Assembly: GCF_051062515.1 (NCBI RefSeq)
Contig: NZ_JAMXEK010000005.1
DNA from: Aliarcobacter sp017996075
GTDB taxonomy: Bacteria > Campylobacterota > Campylobacteria > Campylobacterales > Arcobacteraceae
Reading direction: 5' to 3' (one strand)
Length of the DNA: 64,000 nucleotides
Part shown: positions 17,318-24,827 of the stretch, in pieces
Position numbering within the stretch: the stretch's first letter is position 1
Layout of the letters: every line of letters begins with the position of its first letter
Program-made: the position numbers and the translations under genes
Notes under the pieces: generated by a model
The model's input: the letters and a program-made list of their open reading frames with translations, nothing else
What the model was told of the DNA's origin: nothing
Database searches by the model: none

Positions 17318-19293
17318 TACATATAATCGTTTTTCTCTTCGTAATCTTTGTTCTCTTTTTTAAGCTTTAATATCTCTTGAGTGTTTGAATCTCTTTTATC
17401 TCTTTGATTTTGATTACTTGAAGAGTCTCCTTGGCTTTGACCACCTTCTCCTTTTGAGAAATCAAGATTGAAGTTTGCATTGTCATTAAATGTTTTTGCC
17501 AAAGAGTTTCTTAACATATTTTGATTTTCCATCAAAAGCTCTAGCGTTGCAATATTAGAAACGCTCATGTTAATAGTTAATCCACTTGACTTATCTTGTT
17601 TCATTAAAACTGAGATAGTTCCCAAATCTCCTGGATTTAAATTCATTCTAAAAACAGTAACAGGTGGTTTATAGTTTTCATACATCTGTCTTGCAACATC
17701 TGACATCATAGAAGCCATTTGCTGTTTTGCACCAACAATTCTTGATTGAATTGAATTTACCAAATTTGGTTGAATATCCAAAACTTTATCATCTACAATA
17801 TTTATAGTATCTTCCAAAAGAGCTTTTGAAGCCTCAATTGAGTTTGTTATAAGATTTCTAACATCTACGCTTCTTACATCTTTTTCATTTAAAATACTAT
17901 TTAAAATATTTTTTCTATCTAAAATCTCTTTTTCATCTACACTTAAATCAGTTAAATTTTCACTAGATATATTTTGTTCAACTTCCAAATTATTTGCATT
18001 TAAGTCCAAGATATTTGCACTTTTTTCTATATCTTCAATACCTGAGGCATTTTTTAAAATATTCACTGCTTCATTTTTATTAAAAAGTAGTTGATTATTT
18101 AAACTATTTTTTTGATCAGCTAAAAAAATATTTGAAGCTAGCTCTTTTGAGTTTTTATTAGTCTGTTCTATACTTTGAGGATTTAAACTAACGGCTTCTT
18201 CTATTTTTGCTGTAATATCTTTTTTACTGTTTGATTGAATTAACTGATCCATAAGAGATAATTTTTGTTCTACTTTAGTATTGTTATTTATTTTTATATC
18301 TTCACTTTTGATAGCTTCATCCTGAATAATTAAAACATTTTCAGAAATTACTTTATTTTCATTTTTTATAACTTCATTTTTGATAGCTTCATCATTTACA
18401 ATTTCATCTTGAACAATTAAAATATTTTCAGAATTTAAACTATCTTTTAAAATTGTAGAAGTTTGAATTTTATTTTCCAACTCTTGAGTATTTTCAATAT
18501 TTACTATTATTTGTGATACATCTTGAGTTTTTTCTGAAGTTACAAGCTCTACAACTTTAGTATTTTCATCTTTTATTTGTAAACTATTTCCATTTATATC
18601 TTTTACAAGAACTTCTTGCTCTTTTATTATCTCTACAGATTTATCATCTTTAGAAATTACAATTTTGCTACTATCTAATTTTTCTTCTAAATTATTTTGA
18701 CTTTTTAAATCTTCAATTACTTCATCTAAAGATTTTATAAAAGTTTTATCATTACTTTCAATATCAACATTTTCTAAATTTTTCAAAGGCTCACTTAAAA
18801 TTTGTTCACCTTTAGATACTTGCTCTAAATTACTATTTTTTACTTCCAAAACTAACCTATCTAATAGTGAATTTTTACTACTTAAACTATTTTGAATATT
18901 TTTTACAGGCTCTTTTGCTTCATCTTTTTTTGTATTATCATTATTTAGATCATTTGTTACATTTTTTGATAAATCTTTTATAACTTCTTCACTATTTGAA
19001 TTTTCATCCAAATTGATAGTTTCAAACTCTATGGCTTCGCCACTTAATTTTGTATCAATCTCTAAAACTTCTCCATCCAAAGGACTCTTTTCTAAATTTG
19101 AAGTGCTATTTTGAGATACTATTTTTGAATTTGTGTTTTGTGTTGAACTGTTTTCAATATCTTCTATTGAAGTTTTTAAAAGAGAATCAAATAAAGATGG
19201 CTTATCTTTTGGTAAATCTTCACTTGTGCTTAAAACTGTTGTTTCACCTTTTAAACCGCTTGTTTGTGTAAAAATATCAACTAGATTTGCCAT
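17317..19293 (-). CDS. fliK: FliK-type flagellar hook-length control protein
   Basis: FliK is exported during hook assembly and triggers the switch in FlhB when the hook reaches its length. The C-terminal Flg_hook domain is recognisable at about residues 530-620 (FRMNLNPGDLGTISVLMK, NMLRNSLAKTF). The first 500 residues are low-complexity, rich in Asn, Glu, Ser, Lys and Ile, as usual for the ruler part. They contain two imperfect copies of a segment with the pattern ENxLIxQDE followed by AIK, encoded around 18307-18347 and 18377-18430. At 658 residues it is longer than the E. coli protein. It lies between flgC and fliR. Confidence 0.88.
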   Translation of the reverse strand: MANLVDIFTQTSGLKGETTVLSTSEDLPKDKPSLFDSLLKTSIEDIENSSTQNTNSKIVSQNSTSNLEKSPLDGEVLEIDTKLSGEAIEFETINLDENSNSEEVIKDLSKNVTNDLNNDNTKKDEAKEPVKNIQNSLSSKNSLLDRLVLEVKNSNLEQVSKGEQILSEPLKNLENVDIESNDKTFIKSLDEVIEDLKSQNNLEEKLDSSKIVISKDDKSVEIIKEQEVLVKDINGNSLQIKDENTKVVELVTSEKTQDVSQIIVNIENTQELENKIQTSTILKDSLNSENILIVQDEIVNDEAIKNEVIKNENKVISENVLIIQDEAIKSEDIKINNNTKVEQKLSLMDQLIQSNSKKDITAKIEEAVSLNPQSIEQTNKNSKELASNIFLADQKNSLNNQLLFNKNEAVNILKNASGIEDIEKSANILDLNANNLEVEQNISSENLTDLSVDEKEILDRKNILNSILNEKDVRSVDVRNLITNSIEASKALLEDTINIVDDKVLDIQPNLVNSIQSRIVGAKQQMASMMSDVARQMYENYKPPVTVFRMNLNPGDLGTISVLMKQDKSSGLTINMSVSNIATLELLMENQNMLRNSLAKTFNDNANFNLDFSKGEGGQSQGDSSSNQNQRDKRDSNTQEILKLKKENKDYEEKNDYM

Positions 19294-19303
19294 TTTTTAG
19301 TCC

Positions 19304-19771
19304 TTAATTTCCAGCTAAAATATCTAAAGTCTTTGTATCAATTCCTCTATGAGTATTAAATGCAGTAACATTTGCTTCATAAGATCTCATGGCTTCTATT
19401 AAATCAACCATTTCAATAACAGGATTTATATCAGGATATGCTACATAACCTTTTTCATTCGCATCTGGATGAGTTGGATCATATCTTAATACAGGCTGTG
19501 CATCAGTATGAATTATCTTTTTTACTCCAACAGCTCTTAGAGCTAAATCAGATTGTGGTGAATTGTTTGTTTCAATATCATTTGAATTTGTTCTTCTAGT
19601 TTTATTTGCTAATAAAATATCTTCAAAAATAACTTGTTGCTTTTTATATGGTCCGCCCTCTTGAGTATGAGTTGTTTTTGCATTTGCAATATTAGCACTT
19701 ACTACATTTATTCTTGTTCTTTGTGCACTCATTCCTGAAGTTGATACATTATATCCATCAAAAAAACCCAT
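19304..19771 (-). CDS. flgC: flagellar proximal rod protein FlgC
   Basis: A 155-residue rod protein. It shows the N-terminal rod/hook signature STSGMSAQRTRINVVSANIA and the C-terminal DLIEAMRSYEANVTAFNTH that form the paired helices of axial proteins. The usual neighbour fliE follows upstream at 16 bases. ATG start with a ribosome binding site (GGAGCGAATT). Confidence 0.96.
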   Translation of the reverse strand: MGFFDGYNVSTSGMSAQRTRINVVSANIANAKTTHTQEGGPYKKQQVIFEDILLANKTRRTNSNDIETNNSPQSDLALRAVGVKKIIHTDAQPVLRYDPTHPDANEKGYVAYPDINPVIEMVDLIEAMRSYEANVTAFNTHRGIDTKTLDILAGN

Positions 19772-19786
19772 AATTCGCTCCTTTTA

Positions 19787-20107
19787 CTAAATTTGCATTC
19801 TCATAATTTCTCTATAAGCATTTATTGCTTTATTTTTTACTTCTAATCCCAATTTAAGGCTTAACTCTGCCTCTTCAATTTTTTGAACAGCTTCTTGTAA
19901 ATTTGCTACTTTTCCTGTTGCAATCTCTCTCATAGAGTTATAACCTTCTATTTGAGAATCATTTACCTCATTTATAGCGCCATTTAATAGCTCTTTAAAA
20001 GATTTATCAGCATATTGACTTTCACTTAAAATTTCATTTTGTTTTACATTTGCACTATCAATACCTTGCAATGGATTTAAATAGTTTATAGCACCTACTA
20101 TACTCAT
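19787..20107 (-). CDS. fliE: flagellar MS-ring/rod adaptor FliE
   Basis: A 106-residue protein joining the MS ring to the rod. The C-terminal half (VQKIEEAELSLKLGLEVKNK, then AINAYREIMRMQI) is the conserved FliE region. It lies between a small membrane protein gene and flgC, all closely spaced. Confidence 0.93.
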   Translation of the reverse strand: MSIVGAINYLNPLQGIDSANVKQNEILSESQYADKSFKELLNGAINEVNDSQIEGYNSMREIATGKVANLQEAVQKIEEAELSLKLGLEVKNKAINAYREIMRMQI

Positions 20108-20124
20108 TTTCTATTCTCCTATTT

Positions 20125-20511
20125 TTAGCTTGCGGCTTCTACTTTTTTATCATCATTAACCACTTCTTGAGTTAATTGCTCATTAGATAACTCTTCGTTT
20201 TCTTTGTGTCCTGTCATATCTTTTGTAGCAAGTTGATTTAAAAGTAAGTTTATTTTATCTTCATTGTATCTATTGTCAAAATCCATTCGTTTTTGTTCTA
20301 GGCTAAAATTATTAACTATAAAAGATAACATTAAGTTACTAAAACCTTTTAGAGTAACAGTAACTAAAATAGCTCCAAAAAGCATTTGAAGTGGCGAAAA
20401 AAGTTCTGCGTTGAATGTAAAAAATATTATTGTAGCAAAAAAACCAATTGCTATATATATTCTAAATATTCCAGTATTTATTAGATTTTGTGAAAATCTT
20501 TCTACTACCAC
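20125..20511 (-). CDS. small two-helix membrane protein of unknown function between flhG and fliE
   Basis: I do not recognise this 128-residue protein. Residues 17-35 and 41-63 are hydrophobic (IYIAIGFFATIIFFTF and LQMLFGAILVTVTLKG), followed by a charged cytoplasmic-looking tail rich in Glu, Asp and Asn. GTG 20511 is preceded by GGAG, so the start is well supported. The fixed position inside the flagellar run, 14 bases from flhG and 17 from fliE, suggests a motility role, but nothing in the sequence says which. Confidence 0.7.
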   Translation of the reverse strand: MVVERFSQNLINTGIFRIYIAIGFFATIIFFTFNAELFSPLQMLFGAILVTVTLKGFSNLMLSFIVNNFSLEQKRMDFDNRYNEDKINLLLNQLATKDMTGHKENEELSNEQLTQEVVNDDKKVEAAS

Positions 20512-20525
20512 TTAAACTCCGATTT

Positions 20526-21347
20526 TTAAATATTTTTTAAAACACCATCTACAATATTGTGCAACTTAATAGCTGCGTCTTCTTGTGGAAACTCATTTAC
20601 AAATATTTTCCTAGCTCTTGCTATTTTTGTAATGTTTTCGCTACTTGGCACACTTCCCATATATTTTATCACAAATTCGCTTTTTAATCTGTTTTTTTTA
20701 GCTAAATTAATCAAAGAGTTTGAAATTGTTTCACCAACCAGCTCATTTTTTGTATGATTAAAACAAAGCATTAAACTCTTTTTATCAATTGCTAACATTT
20801 TTATCAAAGAGTAAACATCAGTTAGAGCGCTAGGATCTGTTGAAGTTATGGCTAAAATATTTGTTGATACTTTTAAAAACTCTTTTACATAGTCATTTAA
20901 TCCAGCTCCAGTATCAACAATTAAAATATCATAAAAGTTTAAATCTAATATATCTTGCACTAATCTTGAAAATATAAAACTGCTGCTATTTGTTGCATAT
21001 TGATATCCACTTTTTCCAGCAATTAAAGAGAGATTTGGATATTTTGTTTCTATTATTACATCTTGTAATTTTTTATGCCCATTAATATAATCAAAAAGTG
21101 TAACTACTGGTTTTACATCAAAAAGTACTTGCATATTTGCTAAACCTATATCAGCATCCAAAACCAATACTCGTAGATTTTTTTGTGATAATATATAAGC
21201 AAAATTTGCTGTAAAAGTAGATTTTCCAACTCCACCTTTTCCAGATGTTATTGTCAAAAGTTTTGTTTTTGAACTATTTAATTCACTATTTACTTTTGAA
21301 GTAAGATTTATTAATTTTTCGGCTTGTGAAAGTTTTACATCAAGCAT
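20526..21347 (-). CDS. flhG: flagellar number regulator FlhG (MinD-like ATPase)
   Basis: A 273-residue MinD/ParA-type ATPase. It has the deviant Walker A motif TSGKGGVGKST (residues 33-43), the Walker A' region DADIGLANMQVLF and the Walker B region ILIVDTGAGL. FlhG (FleN/YlxH) acts with FlhF to set flagellar number and position and, in Campylobacter, also influences division placement. Its start shares a base with the flhF stop (TAATG), with GGAG in the last flhF codons. Confidence 0.94.
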   Translation of the reverse strand: MLDVKLSQAEKLINLTSKVNSELNSSKTKLLTITSGKGGVGKSTFTANFAYILSQKNLRVLVLDADIGLANMQVLFDVKPVVTLFDYINGHKKLQDVIIETKYPNLSLIAGKSGYQYATNSSSFIFSRLVQDILDLNFYDILIVDTGAGLNDYVKEFLKVSTNILAITSTDPSALTDVYSLIKMLAIDKKSLMLCFNHTKNELVGETISNSLINLAKKNRLKSEFVIKYMGSVPSSENITKIARARKIFVNEFPQEDAAIKLHNIVDGVLKNI

Positions 21348-22501
21348 TATATCTCCTTACTGCACTCATTATTCATAAAACAATCTATTAAAAATGAAGC
21401 ATCTGCTGCAATTAAATCATCTGGAACATTTTGTCCAATAGAGAAATATGTTATTGATTTTTTTGTTTTATGTGAAAAGGATATAACATTTCCAAAACTT
21501 TTTGTCTCATCTAATTTTGTAAAAATAAGGTTATCAATATCAAGTATTGAATAGTTCTTATAAATCTCCATCAAATCACTATGTTTTACATTTGAAGGTA
21601 AAACCAAAGTTTTCTCAATAGGAAGTTCATATACATGATTTCTATACTCATTTATTAGCTCTATTTTATCAATGTCATATTGACTTGAACCTGCTGTATC
21701 AATAAAAATATAACTACAATTTTTAAGCCTTAAAAGTGCTTCTGTTAAATCTTCAGGTTTTTTAACTATTTCCAAAGGAAGTCTCATAATATTTGTATAT
21801 GCTTGTAATTGCTCAATTGCACCAACTCTAAAAGAGTCCAAAGTAATAACACCAACTTTATGATTTTGTTCCATTTTATAAGCAAATCTTGCGGCTAGTT
21901 TTGAAATAGTTGTAGTTTTTCCAACTCCAGTTGGTCCTACCATCATCATAATTTTTCTTTGCTCTTTTCTTAAAGGTTGCTCCATTTTAATAGGAATGAC
22001 TCTTCTTAAAACTAATTTGAAAAAATCATTTACTTTTTTTTGGTTTGTTTTTAATGAAACTGGAAGCTCTTTGATTGTCTTTTTCATAATAGTGTATGTC
22101 ATCTCACTATCAAACTCATTTTTCTCAAAAATGGTATAAACGTCTATAAATTCAGGCGGAATAAGTAAGTCATATAGTTGGCTTTTTGGTTTCCAAAGAG
22201 TTTTTTGAACTTGTTCAAGAAGAGATTGCATTTTTAAAATCTCTTCTTTATAGTCATAAACTTGTGCTTTTATAGGCTCTGATTCAACAGATGCTTTTGC
22301 AATTGCTGTTTTGGTAAACTCCATATTTTTTTGAATCTCATCATCTTCAATAGCAACAACTATCTCGTACATATCTTTATTATAGCCATTTGCATTTGCA
22401 ATTTTTTTTGTAGAGATTACAATAGCTTCTTCGCCACACTGTATTTGTGCATTTCTTAAAGCTTCCGTTGGCGTTTCCCCTAAAAACGAGAGTCTATTCA
22501 T
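21347..22501 (-). CDS. flhF: flagellar placement GTPase FlhF (SRP-type)
   Basis: A 384-residue SRP-family GTPase directing the position of flagellar assembly. The NG domain shows the P-loop GPTGVGKTTTISKLAA near residue 189, TLDSFRVGAIEQLQAY, FIDTAGSSQYD and FTKLDET. The N-terminal region begins with the LGETPTEALRNAQIQCGEEA typical of the FlhF B domain. Its start overlaps the preceding small gene by 4 bases. FlhF and FlhG are adjacent, as in most polar flagellates. Confidence 0.95.
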   Translation of the reverse strand: MNRLSFLGETPTEALRNAQIQCGEEAIVISTKKIANANGYNKDMYEIVVAIEDDEIQKNMEFTKTAIAKASVESEPIKAQVYDYKEEILKMQSLLEQVQKTLWKPKSQLYDLLIPPEFIDVYTIFEKNEFDSEMTYTIMKKTIKELPVSLKTNQKKVNDFFKLVLRRVIPIKMEQPLRKEQRKIMMMVGPTGVGKTTTISKLAARFAYKMEQNHKVGVITLDSFRVGAIEQLQAYTNIMRLPLEIVKKPEDLTEALLRLKNCSYIFIDTAGSSQYDIDKIELINEYRNHVYELPIEKTLVLPSNVKHSDLMEIYKNYSILDIDNLIFTKLDETKSFGNVISFSHKTKKSITYFSIGQNVPDDLIAADASFLIDCFMNNECSKEI

Positions 22502-22893
22502 TTTTGTCTTCCATCTTTATATATTTGTTCAATAGTTCCATCTAAATTCTTAAATCTTATAAACTCTTCATTCTCATAAATAATTTTTCCTTTTTTTACA
22601 ATTTTAAGTCCACCAAAATTAAAAATTATCTCATTGTTTTCAGTAGATTTTAGACTTTTTTGGCAAACTATACTGTTTTTATTAATATGGTGAGTTGTTA
22701 CAAATTCACCATTTTGTAAATCTTCCAAAGTCAAAGGTGTACAAGTTCTAGGAATTGTTTCAAACTCTTTTTGTTCTAGTTTAGAAATATCTATTTTCTC
22801 TTCATATTTTATTGGTTCTTTTGTTACAAAAACAGAAATTGCAAATAAATATGAAGAAAAAACTAGAGATAAAAAACTAAGCTTTAATATCAA
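22498..22893 (-). CDS. small exported protein, possible FlgA-like (SAF) P-ring chaperone
   Basis: The protein has 131 residues if translation begins at TTG 22893, which I choose because GGGGGA lies 8 bases upstream and the result, MILKLSFLSLVFSSYLFA, is a clean signal peptide; a GTG at 22917 lacks one. It is therefore periplasmic. Two cysteines (in RTCTPLT and SIVCQKS) could form a disulfide. The C terminus (GGLKIVKKGKIIYENEEFIR, then FKNLDG) resembles the end of FlgA/SAF proteins, where a GxAL...GxxIxVKN pattern occurs. This is a weak resemblance, so the identity is a hypothesis. It overlaps the FlgN-like gene by 17 bases and flhF by 4. Confidence 0.55.
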   Translation of the reverse strand: MILKLSFLSLVFSSYLFAISVFVTKEPIKYEEKIDISKLEQKEFETIPRTCTPLTLEDLQNGEFVTTHHINKNSIVCQKSLKSTENNEIIFNFGGLKIVKKGKIIYENEEFIRFKNLDGTIEQIYKDGRQK

Positions 22894-23254
22894 AAATCTG
22901 TCCCCCAGATTGCTCACTTATCTCATCTAAAAGCTCTTTATACATCTGTTTTATTGGTAAAACTATATTTGCTAATTTTCTATTTAACTCATATAAAGTT
23001 TTTAATCCATCTTCTAGTTCATTTACTTTGTCTCTATAAATATTTACATCAAAGTTATTTTGAATAAGCGTTGTTAGTTCTTTGTTCAATTCAACTTTTT
23101 GATTCATAATCTCATTTATAATTGAATTTTTTCTATCATTTCTTCCAAAAAGTTCTTCATGTTTTGAGGCTTTTATATCTTCTATATCTTGAATTATTGC
23201 ATTTTTTAATTCAAGTATTAGTTGTTGCATATTATCTACAATTTTATCAACCAT
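22877..23254 (-). CDS. FlgN-like coiled-coil export chaperone
   Basis: A 125-residue, almost wholly helical protein with heptad-like spacing (LILELKNAIIQDIEDIKASK, ELEDGLKTLYELNRKLANIV). Size, helicity and position directly after flgJ fit FlgN, the chaperone of the hook-filament junction proteins FlgK and FlgL. In C. jejuni the order is flgJ-flgM-flgN-flgK; here no flgM lies between. Sequence similarity alone would not prove the assignment. Confidence 0.6.
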   Translation of the reverse strand: MVDKIVDNMQQLILELKNAIIQDIEDIKASKHEELFGRNDRKNSIINEIMNQKVELNKELTTLIQNNFDVNIYRDKVNELEDGLKTLYELNRKLANIVLPIKQMYKELLDEISEQSGGQIFDIKA

Positions 23255-23257
23255 ATT

Positions 23258-23575
23258 CTAACCTTGTTCTTTCTTATTATTTTGTGATAAAAAGTTATAT
23301 AGCATATCACTAATTCCAAAATTACCACTTGAACTATCAGAAATTGATTGCAAATACATACCTTTTATAATATCACTACCAGCTTCTTCACCTGCTATAC
23401 TAGTTGATTTCAAAGAAGTTTCAAGTATTTGATTTATAAAAAATGCTTCAAAATTATTGCTTACATCACGTAACTCTTTATCCTCAACATTTTTAAGACT
23501 ATTACTATCTAAATTTTCAAATTTATTTGTTTTTAGAATATCTTTGTTATATAAATTGCTACTATTTATCTCCAT
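23258..23575 (-). CDS. flgJ: rod-binding protein FlgJ (single-domain form)
   Basis: A 105-residue protein consisting of the rod-binding domain only: VSNNFEAFFINQILETSLKS followed by GSDIIKGMYLQSISDSSSGN and FGISDMLYNFL. The muramidase domain found in E. coli FlgJ is absent, as is common in Campylobacterota, so wall opening must depend on another enzyme. It begins just after fliY with a 1-base gap and ends 3 bases before the FlgN-like gene. Confidence 0.88.
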   Translation of the reverse strand: MEINSSNLYNKDILKTNKFENLDSNSLKNVEDKELRDVSNNFEAFFINQILETSLKSTSIAGEEAGSDIIKGMYLQSISDSSSGNFGISDMLYNFLSQNNKKEQG

Positions 23576-23576
23576 T

Positions 23577-24440
23577 TTACAATCCTATTTTATCTATTTT
23601 AAAATCTTCATTTATGATTTTTTTAATCTTTAATCCAAATTTTCCTTCTACAATTACAGCTTCACCCTCACCTATTTTTACACCATTTATAAGAATTTCA
23701 AGTGGTTCGTTTACCATTTGTTCAAGCTCAATAATCTCACCAACATCCCATCTTAAAATATCTTTTAAAAGAACTATTTTTGTACCTAATCTTACACTTA
23801 GTTTTAATCTAACATTGTACAAAAGTTCAAGATTTTTAGATGGATTTGAAATACCTACATTTGTTTGCATAGGAGCTTGAATCACAGGAGCTGCAACAGG
23901 AGCAGAAACCACTGGTTTTTCATCTTTTATTCCTGTAATTAAAGAGAAAAAAGGAGAAAATGCTTTGTCAAAACTTATTAAAATAGGAGTTTCATCTTCA
24001 TCTAAAGATATACTAAAAATATATAAATCTTTTCCATCTAATGCGCTTTTTTCTACTTTTTTTGTTCCTTTAATCTCAGATTTCATACCAACAATATCTG
24101 GCATACCTTGAGCATTTGAAGCAGTACAAAAGCTTCCACAAATATTTGAAACTATTTCATTTACAGCATCTGTTGTTTCATCGTCAATATCTGCTTTTAA
24201 ATCACCCATTCCACCCAACATTAAATACTCAAACTTTGTAGCACTAACAGTTGGAATATAAAAAACTATACCTGAAGTTAAACCTTTTATATCAAATTTT
24301 ACATCTGCTTCTATGAAAGCTGGTGAATCAAAACTTTCGTCTAGTTTTTTTGTTTCAGATATTTTTGCTTTTTTTCCTAGTAACTGCTCTAGTGTATTTG
24401 ATAGCTCGTTTTTAAATACATTTGATAAATCTGATGCCAA
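23577..24440 (-). CDS. fliY: flagellar switch protein FliY (CheC-like domain plus FliN/SpoA domain)
   Basis: A 287-residue C-ring protein. Residues about 20-175 resemble the CheC/FliM fold (FDIKGLTSGIVFYIPT, DETTDAVNEIVSNICGSF). After an Ala/Pro-rich linker (VVSAPVAAPVIQAP) the C-terminal SpoA domain follows (LYNVRLKLSVRLGTKIVLLK, NGVKIGEGEAVIVEGKFGLK). In CheC-type phosphatases the active pair is ExxN; here the spacing is E-I-V-S-N, so activity on CheY-P is uncertain. A separate FliN is encoded at 31963. The start is TTG 24440, with AAGG upstream. Confidence 0.85.
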   Translation of the reverse strand: MASDLSNVFKNELSNTLEQLLGKKAKISETKKLDESFDSPAFIEADVKFDIKGLTSGIVFYIPTVSATKFEYLMLGGMGDLKADIDDETTDAVNEIVSNICGSFCTASNAQGMPDIVGMKSEIKGTKKVEKSALDGKDLYIFSISLDEDETPILISFDKAFSPFFSLITGIKDEKPVVSAPVAAPVIQAPMQTNVGISNPSKNLELLYNVRLKLSVRLGTKIVLLKDILRWDVGEIIELEQMVNEPLEILINGVKIGEGEAVIVEGKFGLKIKKIINEDFKIDKIGL

Positions 24441-24456
24441 CTTATGTTACCTTTTT

Positions 24457-24771
24457 TTAATTTTTAATACTTTTTTCTAGCTCTTCAATTAAAAAAGCTT
24501 TTATTTTCATCATATCTTCTGTTGGATATTTATTTTCAATATCGCCTCTTGTTATTTTTACAAAGAAATCTCTTGATTTTTTGTTGTATCCAAATTGAAT
24601 ATTATCTAAAATAACTTCATTCAACTCACTTCCTGGATCCTTTGAAGCATTCTTTTTATACTCGTCTTCTTGTATTGTTTTAACTTTTTCTTCAACATTA
24701 CTTACTTGTTTTGTCTTAATTTCATAGTTTTCTTTTGCATTATCAATTTGTGCTACTCTTCCAATTTCCAC
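24457..24771 (-). CDS. flaG: FlaG family protein
   Basis: A 104-residue protein whose C-terminal half (LDNIQFGYNKKSRDFFVKIT, then a PTEDMMKIKAF segment) matches the FlaG pattern of a short beta domain ending in a proline-rich turn and helix. FlaG in Campylobacter affects filament length. The GTG start is preceded by AAGGAG at 7 bases. A promoter with an extended -10 lies just upstream, so this gene probably starts its own transcript reaching fliY and beyond. Confidence 0.65.
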   Translation of the reverse strand: MEIGRVAQIDNAKENYEIKTKQVSNVEEKVKTIQEDEYKKNASKDPGSELNEVILDNIQFGYNKKSRDFFVKITRGDIENKYPTEDMMKIKAFLIEELEKSIKN

Positions 24772-24800
24772 GACAGACTCCTTTGTAAGAATTTTAAAAC

Positions 24801-24809
24801 ATTATAACA
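24801..24809 (-). promoter_or_regulatory. extended -10 promoter in front of flaG
   Basis: On the minus strand TGTTATAAT reads as an extended -10 (TGn followed by TATAAT). It lies 30 bases before the GTG start of flaG, in the only sizeable gap (24772-24827) of this part of the run. No clear -35 is visible, as expected for an extended -10 site. Confidence 0.55.
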
Positions 24810-24827
24810 AAAAAAAATTAAATAGTA

